Positions 31,941-41,715 are shown, counted from the stretch's first letter. The stretch is DNA of 64,000 bases from DASSBG01 sp035699085 (GCA_035699085.1 DASSBG010000008.1:65832-129831); one strand, 5' to 3'. Numbers and translations: made by a program. Notes: generated by a model not told the origin, from the sequence alone.

Positions 31941-33213
31941 GTATCGATTGATCCGCTGGCACAACCTGCGGCAACGCAAAGCGTGGCCGCGTGTAGTGCC
32001 AGGCTATCGCCGTCGCAAGCGTCATCAGCACGGCCGACAGCAGGAACGAGGCGCCCGGCATCAGCAGCGGCGTGTCGGGCGCGATGGCCGAGGCGAATAC
32101 CTGCGCAAACAGGTAGGGCCCGAAGATGCCGGCGAAGCTGCCGAGGCTGGTGACCGCACCCTGCAACCGGCCCTGCTCGCTCGGCGCCACGCGGTGGGTC
32201 ATGATCGACTGCACCGGTGGCTCGGCCAGGCTCCAGAGCGCCATCAGCGGCACGCCCAGCAGAAATACCCAGCCGGCTGAGGCCAGGCCCATCACCACGA
32301 ACGAGGCGATGCCGCAGCTCATGCCGATGATCAGCAGCGGCCGCTCGCCCAGCAGCCGCGCCAGCCGGCCGGTGAGCAGGCCCTGCACCAGGCCATCGCT
32401 GGCGCCGACCAGCATCAGCACCAGGCCCACCGTCTGCGGCCCCCAGCCATAGCGGTAATCGGCATAGAGCACGAACACCGCCTGCAGTACGTAGTGCGCG
32501 AGGTATACCAGGAACATCACCACGCCAAGCCCGGACAGGCCGCGATGCCGGCGCAGCAACTTCAGTGCAGCCAGCGGGTGCGCGCTGTGCGGCTCGAAGC
32601 GCGGCGTTCGCCGCGCCTTCGGCAGCGACTCCGGCAGGATGAAAAAGCCGTAGCAGACATTGCACAGCGCCATGCCGCCGGCGACCCAGAACGGCAGGCG
32701 CAGGTCGATGCCACCGAGGAAGCCGCCGAGCGCAGGCCCGATGACGAAGCCGACGCCGAAGGCGCTGCCGAGCAGCCCGTAAGCGGCTGCCCGCTTTTCG
32801 CGCGGCGTGATGTCGGCGATGTAGGCGTTGGCGGTGGTGAAGCTGGCCGCGGTCATGCCGAGCAGCACGCGACCGACGAACAGCAGCCACAGCGTCGGCG
32901 CCATGGCCTGGACGAAGAAATCCAGCGCCAGGCCGAAGTTGGACACCAGGATCACCGGGCGTCGCCCGAAGCGGTCGGACAGCGCGCCCTGCACCGGCGA
33001 AAAGCCGAACTGGACGGCAGCAAATACGCTGCCGAAGATGCCGACCCACCAGGCGGCGTCGCTGATGTCGCCGCCGACCAGCTGGTCGATCAGGTGCGGC
33101 AGTACCGGGATCGCGAGGCCGAAGGCCATGGTGTCGAGCAGCACCGTGACGTAGATGAACACGAGCGCCGCGCGGCTGCGCGGCGGCGCGGGCGTGGTGG
33201 CAGGCGTGGCCAT
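31936..33213 (-). CDS. MFS transporter, TetA-like
   Basis: The 425-residue protein has twelve predicted membrane helices. The N-terminal motif LDTMAFGLAIPVLPHLI and the loop motif GALSDRFGRRPVIL are those of the drug:H+ antiporter 1 group that contains TetA, and YIADITPREKRAAAYG fits too. It is probably a proton-coupled efflux pump of the inner membrane with unknown substrate. There is no TetR-type gene next to it. Its stop lies inside a REP-like palindrome. Confidence 0.9.
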   Translation of the reverse strand: MATPATTPAPPRSRAALVFIYVTVLLDTMAFGLAIPVLPHLIDQLVGGDISDAAWWVGIFGSVFAAVQFGFSPVQGALSDRFGRRPVILVSNFGLALDFFVQAMAPTLWLLFVGRVLLGMTAASFTTANAYIADITPREKRAAAYGLLGSAFGVGFVIGPALGGFLGGIDLRLPFWVAGGMALCNVCYGFFILPESLPKARRTPRFEPHSAHPLAALKLLRRHRGLSGLGVVMFLVYLAHYVLQAVFVLYADYRYGWGPQTVGLVLMLVGASDGLVQGLLTGRLARLLGERPLLIIGMSCGIASFVVMGLASAGWVFLLGVPLMALWSLAEPPVQSIMTHRVAPSEQGRLQGAVTSLGSFAGIFGPYLFAQVFASAIAPDTPLLMPGASFLLSAVLMTLATAIAWHYTRPRFALPQVVPADQSIR

Positions 33214-33437
33214 GGCCGGCGCACGATAGCCGACGCAGGCCGACCGCCAGCCAACTGCGGCGCCGGGACGGAACTCGGGTCCCGGGACCCGGGACCCGGA
33301 AAGATCGGGACCAGCGGCGCGGGTGTCACGCCAGACGGCCGCCCGGGCGTGCCACGGGATGTCGGGCGGGTGTCAACCCGCCGAACCACCGGCTCCGAAC
33401 TCTCGCGAACATGTGGAGCGGAACGGTGCGCGCGGAT

Positions 33438-35486
33438 TCAACCGTGCTGCGGGTCGTGCAGCAGCGCCTGGAACCGCGGATTCTTGCGCAGCGGATCCCA
33501 CACCGGCGAGAGCCGCAGGCTGGTCGTCGAAATGAACTGCGGGCCTCCTGACTGTGCCCTCAGCTTTTCAAGCGTATCCAGAGCGGCCTCGGGTTGGCCG
33601 AGATAAACCTGTGCGCGAGCCAGGTAAGACTGCATGAGCAATTGATCGGCCCGGGTGGCCCTTGAAGCGAGCGCCTGCGCCTTGCCCATCGATTGCATCG
33701 ACGCATCGGCACGTCCCAGCATCGCCTCCAGCGTGCCGAGCAGACCGTAGAACTGGACTTGGCCGTTGTTGTCGGGCGCCTTCGCCTGCAGCCACTTCAC
33801 CGCCTCGAGCAGGAACGGCCGAGCCTTGGCCGGTGACCCGGCCGCATATTCGACAAGGCCACGCAGGAACGGCTTGAATATCTGGAACACGCCGGCTTCG
33901 CCGGTCTGCACATTCGAAGCAATGCGCCGGGCGGCAGCGAAGTCACGCTTCATGAGCAGCAAGGACACGTGCTCCATGATCACGGGGGGCGTGACCGGCA
34001 CGTCAGCCGGCATCGACTCCAGCACCTCGAGGCCCGCATCCGGCGTCCCCTTCTCGCGCACCTCCAGGTGGCTCAGCCGTGCGTACGCGGTGGAATTGCG
34101 CGGGTTGATCACCAGAGCGTGGCGGAACTGCTTGCGCGCGCCCGCGTAGTCGCCCAAGTCGAGGCGCACGTTGCCGAGATACATCGAAAGTCGGCTGTTG
34201 TGCGGGTCGATCTCGGCCGCCTGCGACAGGAGCTTGCCGCATGCGACCAGATGCCCCTTGTCGCATTCGATGTAGCCCAATGCGGCGATCGCGTCGGCAT
34301 AGTTGGGACGCAGTTGCAGCGCGCGCTGCAACTCCGCACGGGCCGCGACGTAGTCATGCGCCCGCCAGCGATAAACGTATGACATCGTCAGGTGCGCTTC
34401 CGGCAGGTCAGGCGCAAGGTCCAGTGCATGGCGTGCGTTGGCCTCGGCGTCGGCCAGGTTGCCTTCGCTGATGTCCGTGCCATGAAAGTACTGGGTGATC
34501 TGCGCGTCAGCGAGCCCTGCCCAAGCCAGTGCAAAGTCCGGGTCCAGTTTCACCGCCTCGCGGAAGGCTGCCAGTGCCTTGGAGTCCAGCACCACGAAAT
34601 TGCCCGTCTCGAGTGCCTGGTTTTCGTAGTGCTCGGCGCGCAGGTAGGCGTCGTAGGCCTGCGGGTTGCGTGTCGGGATCGCGGCGACCGCCTCGGCCTC
34701 GGCCGGGCTCAGCTCGGCGCGCAAGGCGTCGGCGACCTTCTGCGCCACTTCGCCTTCGACCCCGAATACGTCGTCGAGCGTGCGCGTGTACGCCTTGGCC
34801 CAGATGTGGCTGTTGCTGGCCGCGTCGATCAACTGCACATTGATCAGCACCTGCTTGCCGACCTTCTGCACGCTGCCTTCCAGAATCGTCGCAACGCCGA
34901 GCTGCCGGGCGATGGACTTCAGGTCGTCCGGGTGCGCGCTGTAGCGTGCGGTCGAGGTGCGCGAGATCACCTTGAGCGCCCCCACGTCCGCCAGGCGCGT
35001 CAGGATCATGTCCTGGATGCCGCTGGCAAAGTAGCCGTTGTCCTTGTCCGAAGACAAGTTCTCGAACGGCAGCACCGCCACCGACTTTGCCGGCGCGGCC
35101 GCCGCGGCGGTCAACAGCACGCCGGGTGGCGCAAACTGCCGCCAGGCGAGCACGCCCACGGCTGCCACCAGCACCACCAGGAGCACCGCGTTCAGCAGCC
35201 GCTTCCCACGTCCGGCCTCGGGCGGCGCCCGCCGCTCCTGCGGCAGCGCGCTGGTCCGGCGCAGCCCCTCGGGCGTGATCTCCAACGCCCAGGCAAGCGC
35301 CAGCGCGACGGGAAACGACAACGCGAGGAGAATCAGGAAGGCTTTCAGTATCCAGCCGGGGGCGCTGAATGTTGGCAGCACCAGCCCGGCGATTTGCGCC
35401 AGCAGCCACGCCACTACTGCGTAGACCACCGCCACCCGCACCACGTGGCGGCGACGCAGCTCGCTGAAAAAACTTGCGGTTGCCAT
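33438..35486 (-). CDS. TolB-like/TPR signalling protein, membrane anchored
   Basis: The 682-residue protein has a short cytoplasmic N-terminus (FFSELRRRHVVRVAVVYAVVAWLLAQ), two to three membrane helices (about 15-65 and 100-120), a TolB-like/FlgO-like domain (about 135-255: SVAVLPFENLSSDKDNGYFASG, VISRTS, ILEGSVQKVGKQVLINVQLID) and TPR repeats over about 290-680. This is the architecture that in other proteins follows an adenylate cyclase domain or a winged-helix DNA-binding domain, but neither is present here. The role is probably signalling or scaffolding. The start is the ATG at 35486, divergent from an MFS gene. Confidence 0.82.
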   Translation of the reverse strand: MATASFFSELRRRHVVRVAVVYAVVAWLLAQIAGLVLPTFSAPGWILKAFLILLALSFPVALALAWALEITPEGLRRTSALPQERRAPPEAGRGKRLLNAVLLVVLVAAVGVLAWRQFAPPGVLLTAAAAAPAKSVAVLPFENLSSDKDNGYFASGIQDMILTRLADVGALKVISRTSTARYSAHPDDLKSIARQLGVATILEGSVQKVGKQVLINVQLIDAASNSHIWAKAYTRTLDDVFGVEGEVAQKVADALRAELSPAEAEAVAAIPTRNPQAYDAYLRAEHYENQALETGNFVVLDSKALAAFREAVKLDPDFALAWAGLADAQITQYFHGTDISEGNLADAEANARHALDLAPDLPEAHLTMSYVYRWRAHDYVAARAELQRALQLRPNYADAIAALGYIECDKGHLVACGKLLSQAAEIDPHNSRLSMYLGNVRLDLGDYAGARKQFRHALVINPRNSTAYARLSHLEVREKGTPDAGLEVLESMPADVPVTPPVIMEHVSLLLMKRDFAAARRIASNVQTGEAGVFQIFKPFLRGLVEYAAGSPAKARPFLLEAVKWLQAKAPDNNGQVQFYGLLGTLEAMLGRADASMQSMGKAQALASRATRADQLLMQSYLARAQVYLGQPEAALDTLEKLRAQSGGPQFISTTSLRLSPVWDPLRKNPRFQALLHDPQHG

Positions 35487-35715
35487 GGCCCGACCCGTCC
35501 CGGGCGGAATAGTCATCCCGACTGCGTTAATACACCTTGGTGGACGCCGAATCAACGGGTTGTGCGCAGCTCGCTGCAATGGAACACCGGCGAGAACAAC
35601 GCACACGTCTTGCGTCTCAGCCGCTCACCGCGCGCCGGCAGTGCATTCACGCGCGAGTGAGCGCGCGGCCGGCATGCTGGGTGTTTGCCGCGCCGCCGGC
35701 GCGTCTGGAGAAGCC

Positions 35716-37116
35716 ATGCACGACCAGCAGGGACACGCGCACTGGCGGCGCACGCTGGCCGTGCTCTGCCTGCTGTGCGGCGCGCTGGCTTTCCAGGAGA
35801 CCGGCGTGCTGCCGGTGCTGCCGACCATCCAGCGCCAGCTCGCCGGTGCCGGCACCGTGTCCAGTGCGCTGCTGGAAAGCGGCTTCCTGATGGTCGCGGC
35901 GGTGGCTGCGCCGTTGATTGGCAAGCTCGGCGATGACCGCGGCAAGCAGCGCATGCTGCTGGTCACGCTGGCGGTCTACTTCGTCGGCGCGCTGGGCGCG
36001 GCCTTGGCGCCGGATTTTCTGGTGCTGGTGATCTTCCGCTCGCTCCAAGGGGTCGGCGGCGCGCTGTTTTCACTGAGCTTCGCCATCATGCGCGACGAGG
36101 CGTCCGAGAGGCTCAGCGTCGCCATCGGCTGGCTGGTCGGCGCCTTCGGCCTCGGGGCATGCCTTGGCCTCGGCCTGTCGGGCTTGATCACCGAAGCGCT
36201 GTCGTGGCGATGGATCTTCTTTGCCGAGACACTCCTGATCGTGGCCGGTGCCGGGCTGGTGGCCTGGCTGGTACCGGCACGCCCCGGCAGCCACCGCGTG
36301 CGCATCGATTACGTCGGGCTTGCGCTGCTGGCCGGCTCGCTGATCGTGCTGATCGGCGCGCTGACGGTGATGCTGATGCTGGGCTGGCCGGTGTTCGCGC
36401 TGTTCCTGGTGGCCATTGCCCTGTTCCTGGCCTGGCTGCGCCACGAGCGCCGCGTCGAGCAGCCGCTGCTTGACACGCGGGTGCTGGCCAAGCCGCGCGT
36501 GCTGCTGGCCAACATCGGCTCGGGCCTGGCCGGCTACGTCGGCTTCGCGATTTATTTCCTGGTGCCGCGCTTCGTGCAGACGCCACTGCATCTTCCGGCG
36601 GAGGTCGCGGCGCAGGTCCACTATGGTTTCGGCGCCGAGGCGCTGGCCGTCGGCCTGTACCTGCTGCCCGTGGGCGTCGGCGTGCTCTGCGCCGGACCGA
36701 GCGGCGGCGTGATCGGGCGCCGGATCGGCGGCAAGTGGCCATTCGCCGGCGGCCTTCTGCTGATGGCGCTGGGCTCGGCGCTGCTGGCGTGCTTCCACCA
36801 CCGGCAGGTCCCGTTTGCGATCTGGCTGTTCCTGATCGGCGCGGGCTTCGGCTTCTCGGTCGGCGCCGCCGGCGTCTTCATCACACAGTCCGTGAAGGCC
36901 GGCGAGACCGCGATCGCGACGGCCTTCAACAGCGTCACGCGCCTGGTCAGCGGCGGCATCGGCGCCGAGGTCGCCGCGTCCATTCTGAAGTCGCAAGGCA
37001 TCGGCAACAGCAGCACGCCGCACGAGCTGGCCTTTGTCGTCGCGTTCGGCATCGGCGCCCTGCTGGCGCTGGTCGGCTGCGGCGTCGCCTTGCTGGTGCC
37101 GCCGGGCAAGGACTGA
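35716..37116 (+). CDS. MFS transporter, DHA2-like
   Basis: The 466-residue inner-membrane protein has about 13-14 hydrophobic segments. Visible are LCGALAFQETGVLPVLPTI at helix 1, the loop-2 motif GKLGDDRGKQRMLL, and FRSLQGVGGALFSLSFAIMRD with the antiporter-type helix 5 region GLGACLGLGLSGLI. It fits the 14-TMS drug:H+ antiporter family. The substrate is unknown. The start is the ATG at 35716 with GGAG upstream. It stands alone, divergent from the TPR protein. Confidence 0.88.
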   Translation: MHDQQGHAHWRRTLAVLCLLCGALAFQETGVLPVLPTIQRQLAGAGTVSSALLESGFLMVAAVAAPLIGKLGDDRGKQRMLLVTLAVYFVGALGAALAPDFLVLVIFRSLQGVGGALFSLSFAIMRDEASERLSVAIGWLVGAFGLGACLGLGLSGLITEALSWRWIFFAETLLIVAGAGLVAWLVPARPGSHRVRIDYVGLALLAGSLIVLIGALTVMLMLGWPVFALFLVAIALFLAWLRHERRVEQPLLDTRVLAKPRVLLANIGSGLAGYVGFAIYFLVPRFVQTPLHLPAEVAAQVHYGFGAEALAVGLYLLPVGVGVLCAGPSGGVIGRRIGGKWPFAGGLLLMALGSALLACFHHRQVPFAIWLFLIGAGFGFSVGAAGVFITQSVKAGETAIATAFNSVTRLVSGGIGAEVAASILKSQGIGNSSTPHELAFVVAFGIGALLALVGCGVALLVPPGKD

Positions 37117-37206
37117 TCAAGTACGTCGCAACGGCTGTCGACGTCGCGCCGCGTTGATGTCGTCCTCCCAGATTGCAGTCGGATCTCCATGTGGAACCGT
37201 GCCGAA

Positions 37207-38520
37207 TCAGCGCTTGCGGGCGCGCTGCTTGATTGGTGCGTTCGCCGCCGGCGCCGGCTCCCAGCCGAACACGCTGCGGCCGCCGTAACGGTGCGACAGC
37301 GCGCGCTCCTCGGCGATCAGCGCCTCCACTGTCGGGCCACTGGCGCTGCCTTCCAGCCGCCGGGCCTGCGCGTCCAGCCGGCGAACGGCCGCCAGCTGCT
37401 CGTCGCGCCCCAGCTTGGCGGCGATCACGGCGCGCTTCATCACGGCGATGGTCTGGTCGTAGACGCGCGTCGGCACCGGGAACGGGTGGCGGTCCTTGCC
37501 GCCGTGCGCCAGCGCGAAGCGCGCCGGGTCGCTGAAGCGGCAGGGCGTGCCGTGCAGCACCTCGGCGACAAGCGCCAGCGCGCGCACGGTGCGGGCGCCG
37601 ACGCCGGGCACCCCCAGCAGCTCGGCGAAATCGCGCGGGCCGTTGTCTGCCGCGGCGGCGAGATTGCCACGCAGGCGCCGCGCGACCACGTCACTGGCGC
37701 GCAAATCGTGGCGGTCCGGCATCACCAGGTGGGGCAGCGGTTCCGCCCGGGGCAAAAGTTCGAGCTGCGCAGGCGGCGAGGCAAGCGCAGGCGGCGGGGC
37801 AACGGCGGTGCCGACGTCCAGGCGCTGCCATTCGCGCGCGACAGCGTCCGGGCCCAGCTCGCGCAGGACGCCGAGCTGTGCCTCGCGGGAGGCGCGGGCG
37901 CGGCGGTCGGCGAGGTTGACGATGCGGCCCTGCCCCGGCCCCTCGACCGCCGCGTGCGGATCGTCGAGGAAGCTCTCCAGACCCTCGGACAGCCAGTGGT
38001 AACGTCGTGCCTGCTTTGCCCCACCGTTCATGCCCTGCTGCACCACCACCCAGTGGCCGTCGTCGCCGACGATGAAGCCATGCAGATAGAGGTCAAAGCC
38101 ATCCTGTACCGCCGCACTGTCAACCTTGGCGACCATGCGGCTGGCGCGCACCAGCGCGTCCGCATCGAAACCGACACGTTCGCCGGCCGCGCGCAGTTCG
38201 TCCGGCGTGCGCCGCGAATACCGACCGCGGCCGCCGCACACATGGATGCCCAGCTCGCCCGACAGCGGTGCCAGCCCGCGCTTCAGCGCGCCGATGACGC
38301 TGGTGGTGATGCCGGACGAGTGCCAGTCCATGCCCATCACCGCGCCGAAGGACTGGAACCAGAACGGATGTGCGAGCCGCCGCAGCAACTCGTCGCGGCC
38401 ATACTCCAGCACGATCGCCTGGCAGAGGACCGCGCCCAGCCGGCTCATCCGCTGCGCCAGCCACATCGGCACGCGTCCGCCGTGCAGCGGCAGGTCGGCG
38501 CGGCCCGTCCGCCTGCTCAT
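37207..38520 (-). CDS. DUF763 domain protein with HhH motif
   Basis: The 437-residue protein begins with the DUF763 signature (RADLPLHGGRVPMWLAQRM) and continues with FWFQSFGAVMGMDWHSSGITT and SRRTPDELRA. Near residue 300 there is a helix-hairpin-helix (LLGVPGVGARTVRALALVA), suggesting DNA binding, and RFALAHGGKDRHPFPV follows. DUF763 proteins are widespread and often linked by context to DNA repair, but no function is established to my knowledge. It has no operon partner here. Confidence 0.88.
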   Translation of the reverse strand: MSRRTGRADLPLHGGRVPMWLAQRMSRLGAVLCQAIVLEYGRDELLRRLAHPFWFQSFGAVMGMDWHSSGITTSVIGALKRGLAPLSGELGIHVCGGRGRYSRRTPDELRAAGERVGFDADALVRASRMVAKVDSAAVQDGFDLYLHGFIVGDDGHWVVVQQGMNGGAKQARRYHWLSEGLESFLDDPHAAVEGPGQGRIVNLADRRARASREAQLGVLRELGPDAVAREWQRLDVGTAVAPPPALASPPAQLELLPRAEPLPHLVMPDRHDLRASDVVARRLRGNLAAAADNGPRDFAELLGVPGVGARTVRALALVAEVLHGTPCRFSDPARFALAHGGKDRHPFPVPTRVYDQTIAVMKRAVIAAKLGRDEQLAAVRRLDAQARRLEGSASGPTVEALIAEERALSHRYGGRSVFGWEPAPAANAPIKQRARKR

Positions 38521-38713
38521 GACTTGACTCCACGCCGGCTGCCCGGAGCAGCGCGGGTGTGCGCTGGGCGGCAGGTTCCGGCGTCATGTGCTGCTGCCAT
38601 TTCCATCGGCACAGTCTGCCACGCCGCCGTCTCGTGGGTTGCGACGCAACGCCAACAAGGTTATAAGGGCGGCTGCAAGACCTTTCACACGACGTCCAGG
38701 GGGACACAACCGC

Positions 38714-39376
38714 ATGAAAGCCTTGACCTTCGCGACCCGCGCCATGCTGGTGGCGACAGCCTTGACGTTCGCCGCCGCCGCCCAGGCCGGCCCGCCGATC
38801 ACCTTCAACTTCACGTTCGAGGCACCAGCACCGAGCACCGCGAAGGCCATCGGCCAGATCACCTTCGCCGACAGAGACCTGCTGGAAAATCCCGGCGACA
38901 ACGGTGTCGACCTGCCGGATCCGTCAGTGACCGCCCTGACCGTCACCGTCAGCGGCGCCAGCGCTGGCAACGGCACCTTCGGCCTTTCCGATTTTGAGGA
39001 GATCAACTTCGAGATACCCGATCCGGGACTTGATCTGGATGCACAGTTGGTCGGACAGCCGACGGTCGGCAGTGCGTGGGGTACGCCCGGCGGCTGTGGC
39101 GGATCTGTTGACGGTCCAGGCGATGCTGGCGACTTCAACATGTTCATCGAGAACAGCGCCGCCCCGGAGGGCGTGGACTGCTTCGCGCTCGGAGCTGGTG
39201 GCGGCGATGGCGAGGTGATGTTTCTCACCAGCATGATCGCCGCTGCCGCGCCACCACCGCCGGCAGCCGCCTCCGTGCCTGTTCCTGTCGACAGCCGCTG
39301 GGCGCTGCTGGCGCTGGCGCTGCTGCTCGGTCTCGGCGCCACCACCGGCCTGCGCCGCTACATCCGCTTCCGCTGA
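38714..39376 (+). CDS. Exported protein with CTERM-like sorting tail
   Basis: The 220-residue precursor has a signal peptide (about 1-26, AMLVATALTFAAAAQA), an acidic mature region with many Gly, Asp and Pro, and a C-terminus made of a proline-rich linker, PVDSRWALLALALLLGLGA and a basic tail (RRYIRFR). That three-part end matches the IPTL/PEP-CTERM logic of exosortase or archaeosortase substrates, although the exact IPTLSEW motif has become VPVDSRW. No sortase gene is in the window. The start is the ATG at 38714. Function is unknown. Confidence 0.75.
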   Translation: MKALTFATRAMLVATALTFAAAAQAGPPITFNFTFEAPAPSTAKAIGQITFADRDLLENPGDNGVDLPDPSVTALTVTVSGASAGNGTFGLSDFEEINFEIPDPGLDLDAQLVGQPTVGSAWGTPGGCGGSVDGPGDAGDFNMFIENSAAPEGVDCFALGAGGGDGEVMFLTSMIAAAAPPPPAAASVPVPVDSRWALLALALLLGLGATTGLRRYIRFR

Positions 39377-40290
39377 GCCGACGAGCCCGGCCGGGGCCTC
39401 GCGGAGATGTCGGGTTACGGCCTGACGGCCTAACCCGACCTACGGAACACCGGGTCACGGCTTGGCGGCAACGTCGGGTTACGGCTTGGCGGCCTGACCC
39501 GACCTGCGGAACCACGCGGCACGCTCGCAGGTCGGGTTGGCGCCGCAGGCGCGTAAGCCGGCACAGCGCGCCACGCCGATGCCATTCATGAGCAGAGTCC
39601 CAAACGAGGAGATCGGGATGTCGTAGGTTGGCCGTGAGCGCAGCGAACCCAACACGCCATGCCCGCGCTCGCGCCGTCAACAACGAGCTCGGCGTGGCCG
39701 ACGGCGGTGTCAACGAACTGACCCAAGCGCGAAGCCGCTGCAGGCGGCAACCATGACATCGCGCGCGGGATGTTGGGGTTCGCCTTCGGCTCACCGCCAA
39801 CCTACAAACGCGGCCGCTCGCGCAGGACACCGAGGAGGTCGGGATGTCGCAGGTTGGCGGTGCGCGCAGCGAACCCCAACACGCCATGCCCGCACTCGCG
39901 CCGCAACGAGCTCGGCGTCGCCCACGGCGGTGTCAACGAACTGACCCAAGCGCGAAGTCGCTGCAGGCGACAACCATGACATCGCGGGCAGGATGTTGGG
40001 GTTCGCCTTCGGCTCACCGCCAACCTACAAACGCGGCCGCTCGCGCAGGACACCGAGGAAGTCGGGATGTCGCAGGTTGGCGGTGAGCGCAGCGAACCCC
40101 AACACGCCATGCCCGCACTCGCCGCGAACCACGACATCGCGGGCGGGATGTTGGGGTTCGCCTTCGGCTCACCGCCAACCTGCAAAAGCGGCCGCTCGCG
40201 GGGGACACCGGGGCGGCGCAACCGTTGAACGGGGCCGCCAGGGCCCGCGCTCCTCACCAATCCCGAACCCCGAATCCCCAATCCCCGCTT
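39377..40290. repeat. Array of inverted REP-like pairs (REPIN-like)
   Basis: This 914-bp gene-free stretch holds both palindrome families. Family 2 (TCGGGTTACGGC with GGCCTAACCCGAC arms) lies at about 39407-39500 and 39525-39560. From 39624 on, family 1 copies alternate in orientation: forward copies begin at 39771, 39994 and 40149, and reverse copies lie near 39624, 39848 and 40072. The unit from 39771 to 39993 (223 bp) is repeated almost exactly at 39994, then in shortened form at 40149. Paired inverted REPs duplicated in tandem resemble a REPIN cluster. Open frames here are artefacts of the repeat. Confidence 0.85.
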
Positions 40291-41715
40291 TCAAGTCATC
40301 AACCCCGGTGTCGGCGGCACCACGGGCTCGTCTTCCGGCAGGTGACGGCGCCAGCGCTCGCTGCGCGCCGTGCGCCAGAAGCGCGCAAACAGCAGCACCG
40401 CGGCCATGCTCAGGCCAGCAATCAGGCCCACCCACATGCCGCGCGCGCCCAGCCCGCGCGGAAAGGCCAGCCACCAGCCGATGGGCATGCCGACGCCCCA
40501 GTAGGCGAAGGCGGTGATCAGCATCGGCACGCGGGTGTCCTTGAGGCCGCGAAGCGCGCCGTTGGAGACCGCCTGGATGCCGTCGGAAAACTGGAAGATG
40601 CCAGCCAGCACCAGCAGCTGCGCCGCCAGCGCCACCACCGCCGCATCCGGTGTGTAGAGGCCGGCGATGGCATGGGGCAGGGCCAGCATCAACGTGGAAG
40701 ACACCACCTGCGTCGCCAGCGTCAGCGCGATCCCGCAGAAGCCGGCGTAGCGCACCGCGCTGGCGTCGCGCCTCCCGGCCGCGTTGCCGACGCGGATGGT
40801 GACGGCCATCGCCAGGCCCAGAGGCACCATGAAGGCCACCGCCGCCACGTTCAGCGCGATCTGATGCGCTGCGGTCGGCACCACGCCCAGCGTCGCCATC
40901 GCCAACGCCACTGCGACGAACAGGCCGCCTTCCATCAGGATCGTCACCGCCATGGGCAGGCCGATGTGCAGCAGTTCCCCGATCACCTTCGGCCGCGGCC
41001 AGTCGAAGCGATCCAGCAGGCCAAGCCCGCGGTAGTCGGGGTGCAGCAGTACGTAGACGGCAAAGCCGATGAACTCGAGCCACAGCACCGCCGCGGTGGC
41101 GATGCCGCTGCCCAACGCACCCAGCGGCGGCACGCCCAGCTTGCCGTACATCAACACATAGCCAAGCGGTGCCAGCACCACCAGCCCACCCAGGCTGAAG
41201 ATCATCGACGGGCGTGTCAGCGACAACCCCTCGGACAAGCCACGCAGTGCGAAGTAGCCGACCAGCGCCGGCGCGCCCCAGCCAATGGCGCCGAGGAATC
41301 GCGCGACGTCGTGACGCAGGCTCGGCACCACGCCGATCCCGTCGAGCAGCGGCTCGGCGTGGCGCACGAACAACCACAGCACGATCCCGAGGCACAGGGC
41401 GATCCACAACGCCTGGCGCAGCACCGCACCGACTTGCTGGTGCCGGCCCGCGCCATCAAGCTGGGCCACGGTTGGCGGTACCGCCATCATCACACCGATG
41501 CCAGCCATGATTGCCAGCGACCAGATGCCGGCGCCGGTAGTCACGGCCGCCTGCACGTGCGGCCCGAGGTGCCCGGACAGCAGCGCGTCGACCACGCTGG
41601 TACCCATCGCCGCCAGTTGCGCCGCAATCAACGGCAGCGCCAGGCGTAGCGTGCTGCGCAGCTCGCGGCGGACGCGCGGGCGGTCGATGGGGCGGCTGCT
41701 GGTCGATGTGGGCAT
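40291..41715 (-). CDS. MATE family efflux transporter
   Basis: The 474-residue inner-membrane protein has twelve predicted helices in two halves. LPLIAAQLAAMGTSVVDALLSGHLG at the N-terminus, GIGVMMAVPPTVAQLDGAG and the second-half motif LPMAVTILMEGGLF are typical of NorM-type MATE pumps, which extrude cationic drugs with Na+ or H+. The start is the ATG at 41715; the longer upstream frame has no conserved residues. It lies beside the REP array with no regulator adjacent. Confidence 0.93.
   Translation of the reverse strand: MPTSTSSRPIDRPRVRRELRSTLRLALPLIAAQLAAMGTSVVDALLSGHLGPHVQAAVTTGAGIWSLAIMAGIGVMMAVPPTVAQLDGAGRHQQVGAVLRQALWIALCLGIVLWLFVRHAEPLLDGIGVVPSLRHDVARFLGAIGWGAPALVGYFALRGLSEGLSLTRPSMIFSLGGLVVLAPLGYVLMYGKLGVPPLGALGSGIATAAVLWLEFIGFAVYVLLHPDYRGLGLLDRFDWPRPKVIGELLHIGLPMAVTILMEGGLFVAVALAMATLGVVPTAAHQIALNVAAVAFMVPLGLAMAVTIRVGNAAGRRDASAVRYAGFCGIALTLATQVVSSTLMLALPHAIAGLYTPDAAVVALAAQLLVLAGIFQFSDGIQAVSNGALRGLKDTRVPMLITAFAYWGVGMPIGWWLAFPRGLGARGMWVGLIAGLSMAAVLLFARFWRTARSERWRRHLPEDEPVVPPTPGLMT

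Noticed and set aside
33266..33300. GGGACCC triplet repeat as a mobile element
   Set aside because: Only about three units of a short GC palindrome; too little to call an element.
39600..40230. Regular repeats as a CRISPR array
   Set aside because: Repeats alternate in orientation, vary in spacing (223 then 155 bases) and have no uniform spacers or cas genes nearby.
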